Shown here in pieces: positions 34,527 to 42,918 of a stretch of DNA of 64,000 nucleotides. Position 1 is the first letter of the stretch; every line of letters begins with the position of its first letter. A program made the position numbers and the translations under genes. A model generated the notes under the pieces. It saw only the letters and a list, made by a program, of their open reading frames with translations. It did not search any database and was not told the origin of the DNA. Source of the stretch: Rhodoblastus sp963804045 (lineage in GTDB: Bacteria > Pseudomonadota > Alphaproteobacteria > Rhizobiales > Beijerinckiaceae); NCBI GenBank assembly GCA_963804045.1, contig CAWDOR010000038.1, forward strand, positions 1-64,000, written 5' to 3'.

Positions 34527-35645
34527 ATGCGGGATAATTTCAGCAAGCCGACGCGGAACGCCCTGGCGCTTCGCGCTGGATACGTTTGCTCGATGGAGGG
34601 GTGCGGAAAGCCTACGGTTGGTCCGAGCGACGAAGGACCGGATAAATTCATCTCGATCGGAGTTGCCGCGCATATCTGCGCTGCGTCTGCCGGGCCGGGT
34701 GCCAGGCGCTACGATCCAAACATGACGCCGGCAGAGCGCTCCGCAATAGAAAATGGCATTTGGCTATGCCAGGATTGTTCGGTCCTGATAGATCGCGATG
34801 AGGAGGCGTATCCAGCAAGTCGGCTGCGCGAAATCAAGGCTCGTCACGAGGAAAGTCGAAAGCTTCATCCCGACAAAGTGGCGAAGGCTGATCGAAACGA
34901 TCTTATTGCGATTGGCCCCGATATTGTTGCGCTGGGACAGATCACCGAGGCCGGAGAGACGTATGTTATTTTGCGCTTAAGGCATTTTATCTCGGGAACG
35001 ATGAGCGATCTTATAGCCTTTTCTCACGACTTCTCTTTAGTAAAAGAGTATCATAGATATGTATTGATGAATGAACTTGGATACGGTCGGCATTTAGAAC
35101 TCAGCCCAACCGTCCGAAAAGTCGAATCAGAATGCGAAGTTCAATTTGAGATACCTCCTCGCCTTGAACGTACACGCTTTCAAGACATCGGCGCGACAAT
35201 GTGTCGAGACACGGGCCGATTGCTCACGGGAAATGCAGCTTTTCGGCAAAATCTCGAAAGTTTGTTAGGCCTCGCTATCGGCAGCTGGATTTTTAGCCCG
35301 CTCTCCGGTTCAAGAATATCAGAATATTACCATGATTATAAAGGATCGACTTGGCTTGATGGGTTTATAAAATTAGAAATAATAAGACTGTCGTCGATAA
35401 AAAATCCAGATAACCTCTCAAAGTCCGAAAAAACACCGCTTTTATGTGTTAATTCAGTTAATTCAGTTGAGGTATTAGGTTGTGAGTTAAATGATCAACG
35501 TTTAAGCGTGAGTATTGTTCTTGACTTGGAAGGTCTAGGGCTATGGCGGGACCGAATTGAAATCTTCATTTATTCGGAACAGCAGTTGCGCGTCGCCAAT
35601 AATCGAACCATTCCCCCGGAACTTCGCGGGATCGTTGACTGTTGA
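34527..35645 (+). CDS. HNH-like putative nuclease with unknown C-terminal domain (probable defence cargo)
   Basis: Residues 1-110 form an HNH-type zinc domain: C21-x4-C26, H49 in GVAAHICAAS, N76 in ENGIWLCQDC (C81/C84) and D89. This variant (ALRAGY-C, IGVAAHI-AAS, RYDP, IENGIWLCQ) is the one fused to sensor domains in defence effectors such as the CBASS nuclease Cap5. Here, however, the remaining 260 residues show no SAVED domain; they are beta-rich, much more AT-rich than the neighbours, and match nothing I recognise. The gene lies beside attL, opposite in strand to the phage module, where satellites and prophages carry cargo. No cyclase gene is nearby. Confidence 0.7.
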   Translation: MRDNFSKPTRNALALRAGYVCSMEGCGKPTVGPSDEGPDKFISIGVAAHICAASAGPGARRYDPNMTPAERSAIENGIWLCQDCSVLIDRDEEAYPASRLREIKARHEESRKLHPDKVAKADRNDLIAIGPDIVALGQITEAGETYVILRLRHFISGTMSDLIAFSHDFSLVKEYHRYVLMNELGYGRHLELSPTVRKVESECEVQFEIPPRLERTRFQDIGATMCRDTGRLLTGNAAFRQNLESLLGLAIGSWIFSPLSGSRISEYYHDYKGSTWLDGFIKLEIIRLSSIKNPDNLSKSEKTPLLCVNSVNSVEVLGCELNDQRLSVSIVLDLEGLGLWRDRIEIFIYSEQQLRVANNRTIPPELRGIVDC

Positions 35646-35786
35646 ATCAGGTGGCGTTTTCGCTACGTGATAGGTGGCGGCCCTTTCCGATATGTTGACA
35701 ACCAAGCCGGCTCCGCGCCAGTGGCAACCGTGCTCAAGGCGCGCGAATTCTCCGCGAAATTCCGCAAATGCGCCGCAGCGACGGCG

Positions 35787-36083
35787 CTAATCCTTCTTCG
35801 AACCGGCGATGACGCCCCCGAACCAAGGAGGGCGCGGCTTTTCTGGCGCTGCTGTGCTGCGCTGCGAGGGCGGGTCTCCGAATTTCGCGCGATAAAGCTC
35901 GTCAACGAGTTCGAAAACCACGAACGTCGCCGGCGCGCCGTTTGCTATGGCAATGCACGCCGGCTCCATTTTTTTCGCTATCCAGTCGGCATATTCTGGA
36001 GAATAGCCGAGATCCGCGCCCCAGTCGCGAAGGTCGGCGCATATGTTCTCCCAATGCTTTGACCAAGGAATCATTTTGTCCAT
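35787..36083 (-). CDS. hypothetical phage-type protein downstream of the tape measure gene
   Basis: This 98-aa protein (MDKMIPWSKHWENICADLRD, then AADLGYSPEYADWIAKKMEP-like sequence) starts with ATG at 36083, 14 bases after the tape measure stop, on the same strand. It is helical with a Pro-rich C-terminal third. In tailed phages small tail genes follow the tape measure, so it may be tail-associated, but no family is recognised. The frame extends further upstream within the tape measure gene; that extension is a shadow. Confidence 0.6.
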   Translation of the reverse strand: MDKMIPWSKHWENICADLRDWGADLGYSPEYADWIAKKMEPACIAIANGAPATFVVFELVDELYRAKFGDPPSQRSTAAPEKPRPPWFGGVIAGSKKD

Positions 36084-36097
36084 CGCCGCCACGTCGT

Positions 36098-38317
36098 TCA
36101 GGTTGTCGAGAGCCGCCGCAGGCCCAAATGGTTGCCGTCGCTGATCGCTTGGCTCAGCGCCTTGGCCAAGGAGCGCGAATTGTTCGACAACATGCTCTTC
36201 ATGCTTGAACCGTCCATGGCGCTGAGATTCCAATTGTGGACATGGGTGTCGCCGCCGGACTGGCGCGCGGCACCCTGGCCACCGCCCTTGGCCGCGCCGG
36301 ACAGCATCGATCTGAAGGCGCTCGCCTCGGGGGCGGGCATGATGTTCTCGCCTTTGTGGACCATGGCGAGCTGATCCTGTTTCAAATCCCAGGCGCCGAC
36401 GGCGAAAGCATTGAAGCCGAACACGGTCGCCGCGGCAGTATCGCCAGCGCCGATTGCCGCCGGCCCTATGAAGGGCGCGAGCCATGCCGTAACACCAGCG
36501 CCGGCCACGCCGGCGTCCGTCGCAATCGCCACTGTCGCCGCGCCCTTCTGCGCTGCCGCGCCGGCGGCGGCGCCGGTGGTGGCCGCTGCCGTTTGAGCGG
36601 CGGCTCCTGCTAGGGCGGCCGCGGTCTTTTGCCCCTCGGCCGTCTGTGAAAGGACGACAAGCGCGATCTGCTTTTTCATCCAATCAGCGACCATATCGAC
36701 GCCCATTTTGATGAAGCTTTGCAGGATCGCATCGGCGATCTTGAACATTGCCTGCCGAAGCGTTTCCGTCCCCTTGATCATGCCCATAATGCTGCTGGAA
36801 AGGCTCGACGACATGGCGTCGACCATTTTGTCCCATTGCTGGACCTGGTGTTCGACCGATTGCATGAAAGCTTTTTGGCTGTCGGCATTATATTTGACAT
36901 CCAGCGCCTTCAGTTTGTCGTTGATCGCCTGCTTTTGTGCCAGTTTCAGGCCATCAATCTGCAATTCTTTCTGAAGCAGCGCCTTTTCGGCCTTGTATTC
37001 CTCGTCGAGCGCGGCCTTGGTTGCGGCAAGCTTTTCGCCCTCGCTCAAAATGTGAAGTTTTGCGCCCTCGTCGTAGAGGGTTTCCTTTGCCTTTTCCGCG
37101 CGCGTGGCGGCGGCGATCGAGTCCTCGTAGCCCTTCATCTCGGCGTTTTCGGCGTCGCGGTCGGTCTTTGCCTTGTCCTTGTCGGGCTTGTCGTAAAGGC
37201 CCTTGATCGTCGGCACGTCCGAGGCTGGAGGCTGCGGCGCTGGCTTGGCGAATTGGTTGCCGCTCAAATCTCCATAGGGGTTTTTGCCGTCAGCGAGGTC
37301 CATTTTTTGGCGGCGGATCAATTCGCTTTGCTGAATTTGAAACGCCTTCTCGATCGCGGCGGCGGCGCCTTTCGCATCGCCTGCGATACGGTCAAAGGCG
37401 CCCTTGGCGCGGTTCGCCAATTCGTCGAATTCCGCCGCGCCACGGTGCTCAATCTCGCCGATGGTGTCTAGGACAGCGACCGCAGCGCCTTCCGCAGTCC
37501 TCTTTATTTGCGTCCAGGCCTTATCCCATGCGGCGTCAACGGCCTCGCCATCGGCAAGCCCGCGCTTCAAAACTTCGTCCTGCGCAGAAATCGAGGAATT
37601 GGCGAAGGCCTTAACCGCCTCCGACTGGCGCTCCATCAAGCGGAGCATGTCGCCGGAAAAGCCGATCTTGGTCAGCGCCGCCAGTCGATCCATTTCGTTG
37701 TTTGACGACAGGATCAGTTCGGCAATCTTGCCGAAAATCACTTGAACCGGCAGCAGATTGCCGTGCGCGTCTTTGATCGCAATGTTGTTCTTTTTCATGA
37801 AGTCGGCGAGATCGCCGCCCGACTGCTGCGCCTCACGCAATTTCTGCGCAAAGCCGGCCATTTCAGTGTTCATTTGCTCGGCGTCAATCCCGACGCCGGC
37901 GCCGGCCTCGTTGAGATTCTGAAGCGCCGTCATGGACACTTTTGCGGCCCTGGCCGCATCGTCGAGATTGCGCAGAGAATGAACTTGCGCGGCAACGATG
38001 GCGACTGACGCGCCGGCCGCAATCGCGACGCCGCCGAGGGCGAGGCCCATGGCCCCTACAGCCTTGCCGGCGCTTTTATACGCCCCCACCAAGCTTTCGC
38101 CGACAATTTGCGCCATCTGAACGTTGGCGCCGGACCACGGCCCATATTGATAGGCCGCGTTGCCGATCCTGTCGGACATAGCCTTGATTTCAGGCGTCAG
38201 CTTCGCCACGGATTGCTGGACGCCCTTAACTGCTTCTTCGGCCTGCTTCGCGCCTTGGTTTAGGCTCGAAGAATCCGCGGTAAATTTGACCATCAGGTCG
38301 GCGACGGTATCGACCAT
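36098..38317 (-). CDS. phage tail tape measure protein
   Basis: The 739-aa protein starts VADLMVKFTADSSSLNQGAK, a classical tape-measure N-terminus, followed by helical coiled coil, hydrophobic stretches (about residues 85-110: AVGAMGLALGGVAIAAGASV), a long Lys/Glu/Ala-rich coiled coil (about 400-520), and an Ala/Gly-rich hydrophobic section near 590-650, ending with LSQAISDGNHLGLRRL. Tape measure proteins set tail length and help DNA ejection. It is encoded directly after the gp10-like gene (stop and start share one base region at 38317). A host or helper phage would have to supply the tail tube and chaperones, as none is encoded here. Confidence 0.88.
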   Translation of the reverse strand: MVDTVADLMVKFTADSSSLNQGAKQAEEAVKGVQQSVAKLTPEIKAMSDRIGNAAYQYGPWSGANVQMAQIVGESLVGAYKSAGKAVGAMGLALGGVAIAAGASVAIVAAQVHSLRNLDDAARAAKVSMTALQNLNEAGAGVGIDAEQMNTEMAGFAQKLREAQQSGGDLADFMKKNNIAIKDAHGNLLPVQVIFGKIAELILSSNNEMDRLAALTKIGFSGDMLRLMERQSEAVKAFANSSISAQDEVLKRGLADGEAVDAAWDKAWTQIKRTAEGAAVAVLDTIGEIEHRGAAEFDELANRAKGAFDRIAGDAKGAAAAIEKAFQIQQSELIRRQKMDLADGKNPYGDLSGNQFAKPAPQPPASDVPTIKGLYDKPDKDKAKTDRDAENAEMKGYEDSIAAATRAEKAKETLYDEGAKLHILSEGEKLAATKAALDEEYKAEKALLQKELQIDGLKLAQKQAINDKLKALDVKYNADSQKAFMQSVEHQVQQWDKMVDAMSSSLSSSIMGMIKGTETLRQAMFKIADAILQSFIKMGVDMVADWMKKQIALVVLSQTAEGQKTAAALAGAAAQTAAATTGAAAGAAAQKGAATVAIATDAGVAGAGVTAWLAPFIGPAAIGAGDTAAATVFGFNAFAVGAWDLKQDQLAMVHKGENIMPAPEASAFRSMLSGAAKGGGQGAARQSGGDTHVHNWNLSAMDGSSMKSMLSNNSRSLAKALSQAISDGNHLGLRRLSTT

Positions 38318-38820
38318 TATTTTTCCCTTCCCATGGCTTCAGCCGCCGCGTCCGATAGGCCGGCCAGGATTTCGTCTTTCATGTCGCCGAGCGACGAGCG
38401 CAAGAACGAACGGGCGTCCTGATCGACCTGCCGGGTGTAGGCGCGCACGGTGAAGGTCTTGGCCTCGCTCAGCGCCTTGCCAAACGCTTCCTTGATCGTG
38501 CGGGAATGGCTGCTGACGGCTTCGGCGCCATGGAAGCCAAATTCCCAAAAGCCGGCATATTTGACAGACCCGTCCGAAAAGACGCGCCCGGTGACTTTTT
38601 CGGGTGCGTCATCGGTCGCGTTTTTGATCGACCCAGCCAGATTGCCGGTGACGCGGTTTAAGACCTGTCCGGACAGCTTGTCGTTGACGACCTTGGCCTG
38701 CAACTTGAGCGCGAGCGTCGTGGTCTTGGCGACCAACGCCTGGCGCACCGCGTCAGGCAAGTGAGCAAAGCGGGCGACAAGCTCCTTGTCACCCTCGAGT
38801 TTGACGTTGAAATCAGCCAT
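38317..38820 (-). CDS. HK97-gp10-like minor tail/tail completion protein
   Basis: The 167-aa protein (MADFNVKLEGDKELVARFAH, then VVNDKLSGQVLNRVTGNLAG and YAGFWEFGFHGAE) fits the HK97 gp10 family, which connects head and tail. The ATG at 38820 overlaps the terL stop by 8 bases, so terL and this gene are translationally coupled although portal and capsid genes normally lie between them. The next gene is the tape measure. Confidence 0.82.
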   Translation of the reverse strand: MADFNVKLEGDKELVARFAHLPDAVRQALVAKTTTLALKLQAKVVNDKLSGQVLNRVTGNLAGSIKNATDDAPEKVTGRVFSDGSVKYAGFWEFGFHGAEAVSSHSRTIKEAFGKALSEAKTFTVRAYTRQVDQDARSFLRSSLGDMKDEILAGLSDAAAEAMGREK

Positions 38821-40324
38821 GGGCGGCCTCGTTTGCGGCAAGAAAGCCGGCGCCTCTCAGGGGGCCAGCATCGTCAGGAGTTACGGTGATTGAGCCATCG
38901 GCGCCGGTCTGATAGACGCGCCCGCTCAGCCCGAAAGCGGTCGAAATGCCGGCCGGCGCGATCATGCGCACCATTTCCAGAGACTTGCCGCCGCCGATCG
39001 CGCTGGCCGGTTGCTGGTCTTCAACAAGCCGCCGGTAAAATTCGATTATCGCGGTGGAATCGCCGCCGCCGATCATCAGTTCCGTCAGCGCCCAAACCAG
39101 AGCGTCCATCCGATCAGGAGACCGGGCCCCAGCCATTCCGCCGGGGGCAAATTCGCACATTTGATCTTCAAGCGCCGGAAAAGCGCCGACATGGCAGACG
39201 CGGTTTTGCTCATAAAGGGCGCTCACGGGTTCGGCCCGCGCGATTTTGCCGCGCGACGCATGGACGGATCGGTAAGAGACGTTCGGATCGATGACCCGGA
39301 CGGTGTTTTCGACCATTTCGCCGCCGTTGTTCGTTTCGGCGATGATCCTGTCGGCGCCGAAACGGTGATAGGAGGAAACAGCGGCGCGCGCCCATTCCGT
39401 CGGCGTCATGCGCCCGCTGCGATCTTCAAGCACATAGCCTTTGCCGTCCACGCCAAGGCCGGCGGCGATGATTCCGGTTTCGTCGGCGTCCTCGCCGCTT
39501 GTCGCGGCCGGATCGATCGCGACCACGATCCGCGTAAATTCGGGAACGTCGGCGACGCCTCGGCGCGCGGCTTCGATCATTTCGCGCGTCCACAACGCGC
39601 CCGGCGTATCGGTCAAGAGCTCGCCGTCGAGCTCCTGGCGGCCTAGCCGCGTTCCGGCATACTGCCTTTCAACGTCCTTCAGGAATGAAGGCGCGAGATT
39701 TGCGGCGTTATCGTAGGTTCGACCGCGCGTAAGCGCGACGTCCTGCCCCACACGCGCGAGAAGGTCACGAACCAACCGCGACGGCCTTGGCGTGGTCGTC
39801 ACGACGCAGCGCGGCCGGGAGCCGAGCCGCAAGCAAAATTGAAGCATGTCCCAGGCGTCGGGATAGCGCCATACGCCCAATTCATCAGCCCAAGCGTTGG
39901 TGAACTGGGGGCCGCGAAGTCGCTCCGGTTCATCGGCGCTGTAGGTTGAGGCTTGCGCGCCGTTTGGCCAGGCTAAACGGCAATTTGACGGCTCATAGAC
40001 CGGACAATTCCATTCCGGCGCTATTTTCATGATCCCGCTTTCGCCTTCGACCATGACGTCACGGGCCGCTGCCGCAGTCGGAGCGACAAGAGCGATCCGT
40101 TCATTCGGGTTCGCCGCGACCTTTTCGAGAACCCATTCCGCGCCCGAGCGCGTCTTGCCGGCGCCGCGACCCGCCAGATAAAGCCAGACGCTCCACCAGT
40201 CGCCTTCAGGCTCGACTTGCTCCGGTCGCGCCTTGGACCGCCAGGAGCCGTCCAGCGCGTCCGCAAGGGCTCCAAAGAGTGAGGCGCTATTCGGCGGCGA
40301 CGGCATCGGCGCGCGCTCCCTCAA
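38813..40324 (-). CDS. terL: terminase large subunit
   Basis: The 503-aa packaging motor has an ATPase domain (Walker A AGRGAGKTRSG at residues 51-61, Walker B region AWADELG near 145, coupling motif VVTTTPRPS) and a C-terminal RNase-H-like nuclease domain (VVAIDPAATSG near 265, acidic residues in ETNNGGE and SPDRMDALVWAL). It resembles the compact TerL of GTA-like and HK97-like alphaproteobacterial phages. It overlaps terS upstream and the gp10-like gene downstream. Motifs all look intact, so it is probably functional. Confidence 0.93.
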   Translation of the reverse strand: MRERAPMPSPPNSASLFGALADALDGSWRSKARPEQVEPEGDWWSVWLYLAGRGAGKTRSGAEWVLEKVAANPNERIALVAPTAAAARDVMVEGESGIMKIAPEWNCPVYEPSNCRLAWPNGAQASTYSADEPERLRGPQFTNAWADELGVWRYPDAWDMLQFCLRLGSRPRCVVTTTPRPSRLVRDLLARVGQDVALTRGRTYDNAANLAPSFLKDVERQYAGTRLGRQELDGELLTDTPGALWTREMIEAARRGVADVPEFTRIVVAIDPAATSGEDADETGIIAAGLGVDGKGYVLEDRSGRMTPTEWARAAVSSYHRFGADRIIAETNNGGEMVENTVRVIDPNVSYRSVHASRGKIARAEPVSALYEQNRVCHVGAFPALEDQMCEFAPGGMAGARSPDRMDALVWALTELMIGGGDSTAIIEFYRRLVEDQQPASAIGGGKSLEMVRMIAPAGISTAFGLSGRVYQTGADGSITVTPDDAGPLRGAGFLAANEAAHG

Positions 40325-40898
40325 TCATGGGCGCGGCGGCCGGCGCGGTTCGGCCTTCGATTTTTCGCATTCCGGCGATGACGGCCGCGCGCGCTTCCGG
40401 CCAAGGCGCCAGGGTCGAAACCAGCATCGCCTGCAACTCGGCGACGATCGGGCTCTGCATAACCAGAATGTTCTGCTGATTTATCGTGGTCGCGCCGCTG
40501 ATTTTCTGAATTTCGCCGGTGAGCTTTCCGATCTCGCGCAAGGCCTCGAGCAAGCGCCCCGAAACCGTCGCCGCGCCGAACCTGTCGCCGGCGTCGGTCG
40601 CCGCAATAAATTGGTCCATCAAGCGCGTGCGGACGATCGCGAAATAATCCAGCGCGCTCATGTTCTCGGCGTTCGCCCTGTCGGCTAGCTCCTGCATCCT
40701 CGCCGGGCCGCCGATCATCCTGGCCTTGGCTTCGTCGGTCACATGGTCGCGCCAGTGGCGATAGATGGCGTCTTTCTTCAGGCCGAACTGACTGGCCACG
40801 GCCTCATAGCCGACGCCGCGCGCGCGCAACAATTCGATCCGCGCCCGCTCTTGGTGATTGCAGACGCCGCATTTTGAGCTATGCGCGGCCTTCGCCAT
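40287..40898 (-). CDS. terS: terminase small subunit-like DNA-binding protein
   Basis: The 203-aa protein has a zinc-ribbon-like start (SSKCGVCNHQERARIELLRA) and an HTH (GYEAVASQFGLKKDAIYRHW), then helices (LLEALREIGKLTGEIQKISG) typical of TerS oligomerisation. The ATG at 40898 (MAKAAHSS) is preferred; upstream extension to 40982 has no similarity. The 3-prime end overlaps the terL start by about 38 bases. It should choose the DNA to be packaged, so its recognition site decides whose genome is packaged. Confidence 0.8.
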   Translation of the reverse strand: MAKAAHSSKCGVCNHQERARIELLRARGVGYEAVASQFGLKKDAIYRHWRDHVTDEAKARMIGGPARMQELADRANAENMSALDYFAIVRTRLMDQFIAATDAGDRFGAATVSGRLLEALREIGKLTGEIQKISGATTINQQNILVMQSPIVAELQAMLVSTLAPWPEARAAVIAGMRKIEGRTAPAAAPMIEGARADAVAAE

Positions 40899-40997
40899 TT
40901 TTCTTCCCTTCCAAGGATTGGCGGCGCTTCCCCGCTTCGCCAGATTTGAAGCGCCGCCGCCTCTTTCGCCCGCCGGAGACAACGGGCGAAACCAAAT

Positions 40998-41297
40998 TCA
41001 GACCGCAGCCCCGTTCGCGGGATTGCGCCAGGCACCACCGTCGAAGCGGATGAGATAGCCGAGCGTCACGTCGAAGAATTCCGCCCCGACTTTCGCCGGA
41101 TAAAGTCCCTGCGTCCCGGTCGGGCGCGCCGAGGACGGACCCGACGGCGCAACCCACGTCCAGCCGTTTGCTTGGAAAATCATGGCGTCGCAATCGATGA
41201 CATCTATCTCGACGCCAGCCGCCGCCGTGTAGCTGCGCCCGTTGACGACGCGGGTTTGTTGCGCGACCGCAACCGGTCCGAGCATGCGGATATTCAT
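40998..41297 (-). CDS. small phage protein with virion-type C-terminal motif
   Basis: The 99-aa protein (MNIRMLGPVAVAQQTRVVNG) ends with FFDVTLGYLIRFDGGAWRNP, a pattern (FFD-TLG, W-DG-AW) seen at the ends of many short phage proteins annotated as tail or decoration proteins. Its ATG overlaps nothing, but its upstream end overlaps the next gene's stop (ATGA). It lies directly upstream of terS. Function unknown. Confidence 0.65.
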   Translation of the reverse strand: MNIRMLGPVAVAQQTRVVNGRSYTAAAGVEIDVIDCDAMIFQANGWTWVAPSGPSSARPTGTQGLYPAKVGAEFFDVTLGYLIRFDGGAWRNPANGAAV

Positions 41298-41569
41298 CGG
41301 CCAAAATCCTTCCTGACGTCGAGCGGTTTCAGATGCGCCTTGCGAAATTCGGCCTGAACATTGATCGCGGCGACATGCCCCTTGAGCAGTTCAACGGCCT
41401 GTTGCCCCTGGCGGCGCGCGGTGGCTTTCTCGGCGGGCGTCTTGGCGGCGTCGAGTGCGGCCTTCGCGGACTCGCTCGCAAAGCGAAGATGCGCCGGCAG
41501 TTCTGGCGCGGCAGTTTTCCGCATGGTGTCGGTTATGACTTTGCGCATGGTGGTGGTCATGTTCATCAA
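41294..41569 (-). CDS. hypothetical protein of the four-gene unknown operon
   Basis: The 91-aa helical protein (TTTMRKVITDTMRKTAAPEL, then ARRQGQQAVELLKGHVAAIN) has no recognised family. It is coupled by ATGA overlaps on both sides with genes at 40998 and 41566. Confidence 0.6.
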   Translation of the reverse strand: MMNMTTTMRKVITDTMRKTAAPELPAHLRFASESAKAALDAAKTPAEKATARRQGQQAVELLKGHVAAINVQAEFRKAHLKPLDVRKDFGR

Positions 41570-41955
41570 TGCCTCAACGGATAGCCAGCGGCGTCGAACC
41601 GCTGGCCTTGGTGGTTTTCGGAAGGGGGAAGTACCGCGCCGCGTCCAAGCGTCTTGGCGAGGCCTTCAACATGCGCGGCCGGCTCATGCCGGGCTTTCAG
41701 GACGGCAAGCTCGGCCTCGAGTTGGCTGATCCTGGCTTGATCGCCGTCGGCGGCGCCGAAGCCAAAGCGCGCGGCCTGTTCTGCGGCGGCGGCCTTTTCC
41801 AGCACGTCAAGGCGCGCCGAGATTTCCCCCATGGCCGTTTTCAGCACGCTCTGAAATTTTGCCACCGCGCCCGCCCGCTTTGTCAGGCTCGGCGATTTTT
41901 CGCTTTCGATGATTTCCGCCATGGCGGCGCCGAGTTCTGCCCGGTGATCTTTCAT
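41566..41955 (-). CDS. hypothetical coiled-coil protein of the unknown operon
   Basis: The 129-aa protein (MKDHRAELGAAMAEIIESEK, then MGEISARLDVLEKAAAAEQA and ARISQLEAELAVLKARHEPA) is largely coiled coil with a Pro/Gly/His tail. No family is recognised. It overlaps its neighbours by 4 bases on each side, so the four genes from 41952 to 40998 are one translation unit. Confidence 0.6.
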   Translation of the reverse strand: MKDHRAELGAAMAEIIESEKSPSLTKRAGAVAKFQSVLKTAMGEISARLDVLEKAAAAEQAARFGFGAADGDQARISQLEAELAVLKARHEPAAHVEGLAKTLGRGAVLPPSENHQGQRFDAAGYPLRH

Positions 41956-42641
41956 TTGCGGATTCCTGCTTTCATGACCAAGGCGCGGGCGCTGGCTGCG
42001 TCCCTGGCGCTGTTGACGTCGCCAATAAGGGGTGACGCATCAAGGTCTGTTGCCTGGCGGTCCAGAACTTCGACGCGGCGATAGATCGCTGTGGCTTCGT
42101 CAGCCTGGCCGCGCATTCGGAGCGCTTCGGCCTGGGAAAGAATTGCGCCGCGCGCGCCAAACACGTCGGCGGCAAGCAACCTGACGTCGGCAAGGGCGCC
42201 GGCGAACTTCACGCGCGCGGCGTGAAATTCATTCTCAAGCACGTCGAGAATCGCGGCGTCGATCCTGGCGTCAATCTCTGCCATCTGGATTTGCAGCGCG
42301 CCGCGCCGGGCTTCGATTTCCGCGCTGGCTTGCGAACCGGCTTCAATTTGCTGACGCGCGGCGGCGAGACGTTGCGCGGCGGCGGCGCGCTCTTCCGACA
42401 AGGGCGCCGGCGCATCGCCAACACCGCCCGTGGAAGCCCATTCGACCATTGCGGCGACCTCGCGCCGCCCAATTTCACCGATGGTCGCCAGCGAGGCCGT
42501 TTCTTCGCCCTCAAAGTGCTTCAGCCGCGTGATGACGGCGGCAAGTTCGTCGGCCTGGCGCTGAAGCTCGATTTTTTCCGCGTGAAGCGAGGTGAGGGCG
42601 TCAGGTTCCGGCGCGGCGGGTTTGACGATGGCAAGGCTCAT
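41952..42641 (-). CDS. hypothetical coiled-coil protein, first gene of the unknown operon
   Basis: The 229-aa protein (MSLAIVKPAAPEPDALTSLH) is a long helical protein with Gln/Glu/Arg-rich heptads (EKIELQRQADELAAVITRLK, ARRGALQIQMAEIDARIDAA). It looks like a scaffold or structural accessory, but no family is recognised. ATG 42641 is chosen; the frame extends to 42710. The 277 bases upstream (42642-42918) have no gene and probably hold the promoter of this late-type operon, which runs on to the terminase genes. Confidence 0.62.
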   Translation of the reverse strand: MSLAIVKPAAPEPDALTSLHAEKIELQRQADELAAVITRLKHFEGEETASLATIGEIGRREVAAMVEWASTGGVGDAPAPLSEERAAAAQRLAAARQQIEAGSQASAEIEARRGALQIQMAEIDARIDAAILDVLENEFHAARVKFAGALADVRLLAADVFGARGAILSQAEALRMRGQADEATAIYRRVEVLDRQATDLDASPLIGDVNSARDAASARALVMKAGIRK

Positions 42642-42918
42642 TTTGATTCCATGGCTGAGCGCGAAAATCCTTCGCGGGCTGAATTTTGCGTTTGCAAACT
42701 GACGAAACACTGACGAAGAATCTATGATTCGCGCTGAAAGTCAATAAAATAAAGGGAAAAGCCGAGGGCTATGCAAAGGATTTGAAAACCTACGCGGCCC
42801 TGAAAGGTCGGCTTTTGCCGCGACGGGCGCCGGAGATCATCGCGTGGACAAGGAATGGCGCGCGCCCGATTATTCGTCGACGCGAAATAGGCGCGTCTTT
42901 TTGTCAGCTTTCGGCAAG

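Noticed and set aside
35667..36062. 131-aa plus-strand frame near the HNH gene
   Set aside because: Mostly antisense to the 98-aa minus-strand gene at 35787-36083, no motif.
36719..37471. 250-aa plus-strand frame opposite the tape measure gene
   Set aside because: The tape measure reading is well supported on the other strand; this one has no motif.
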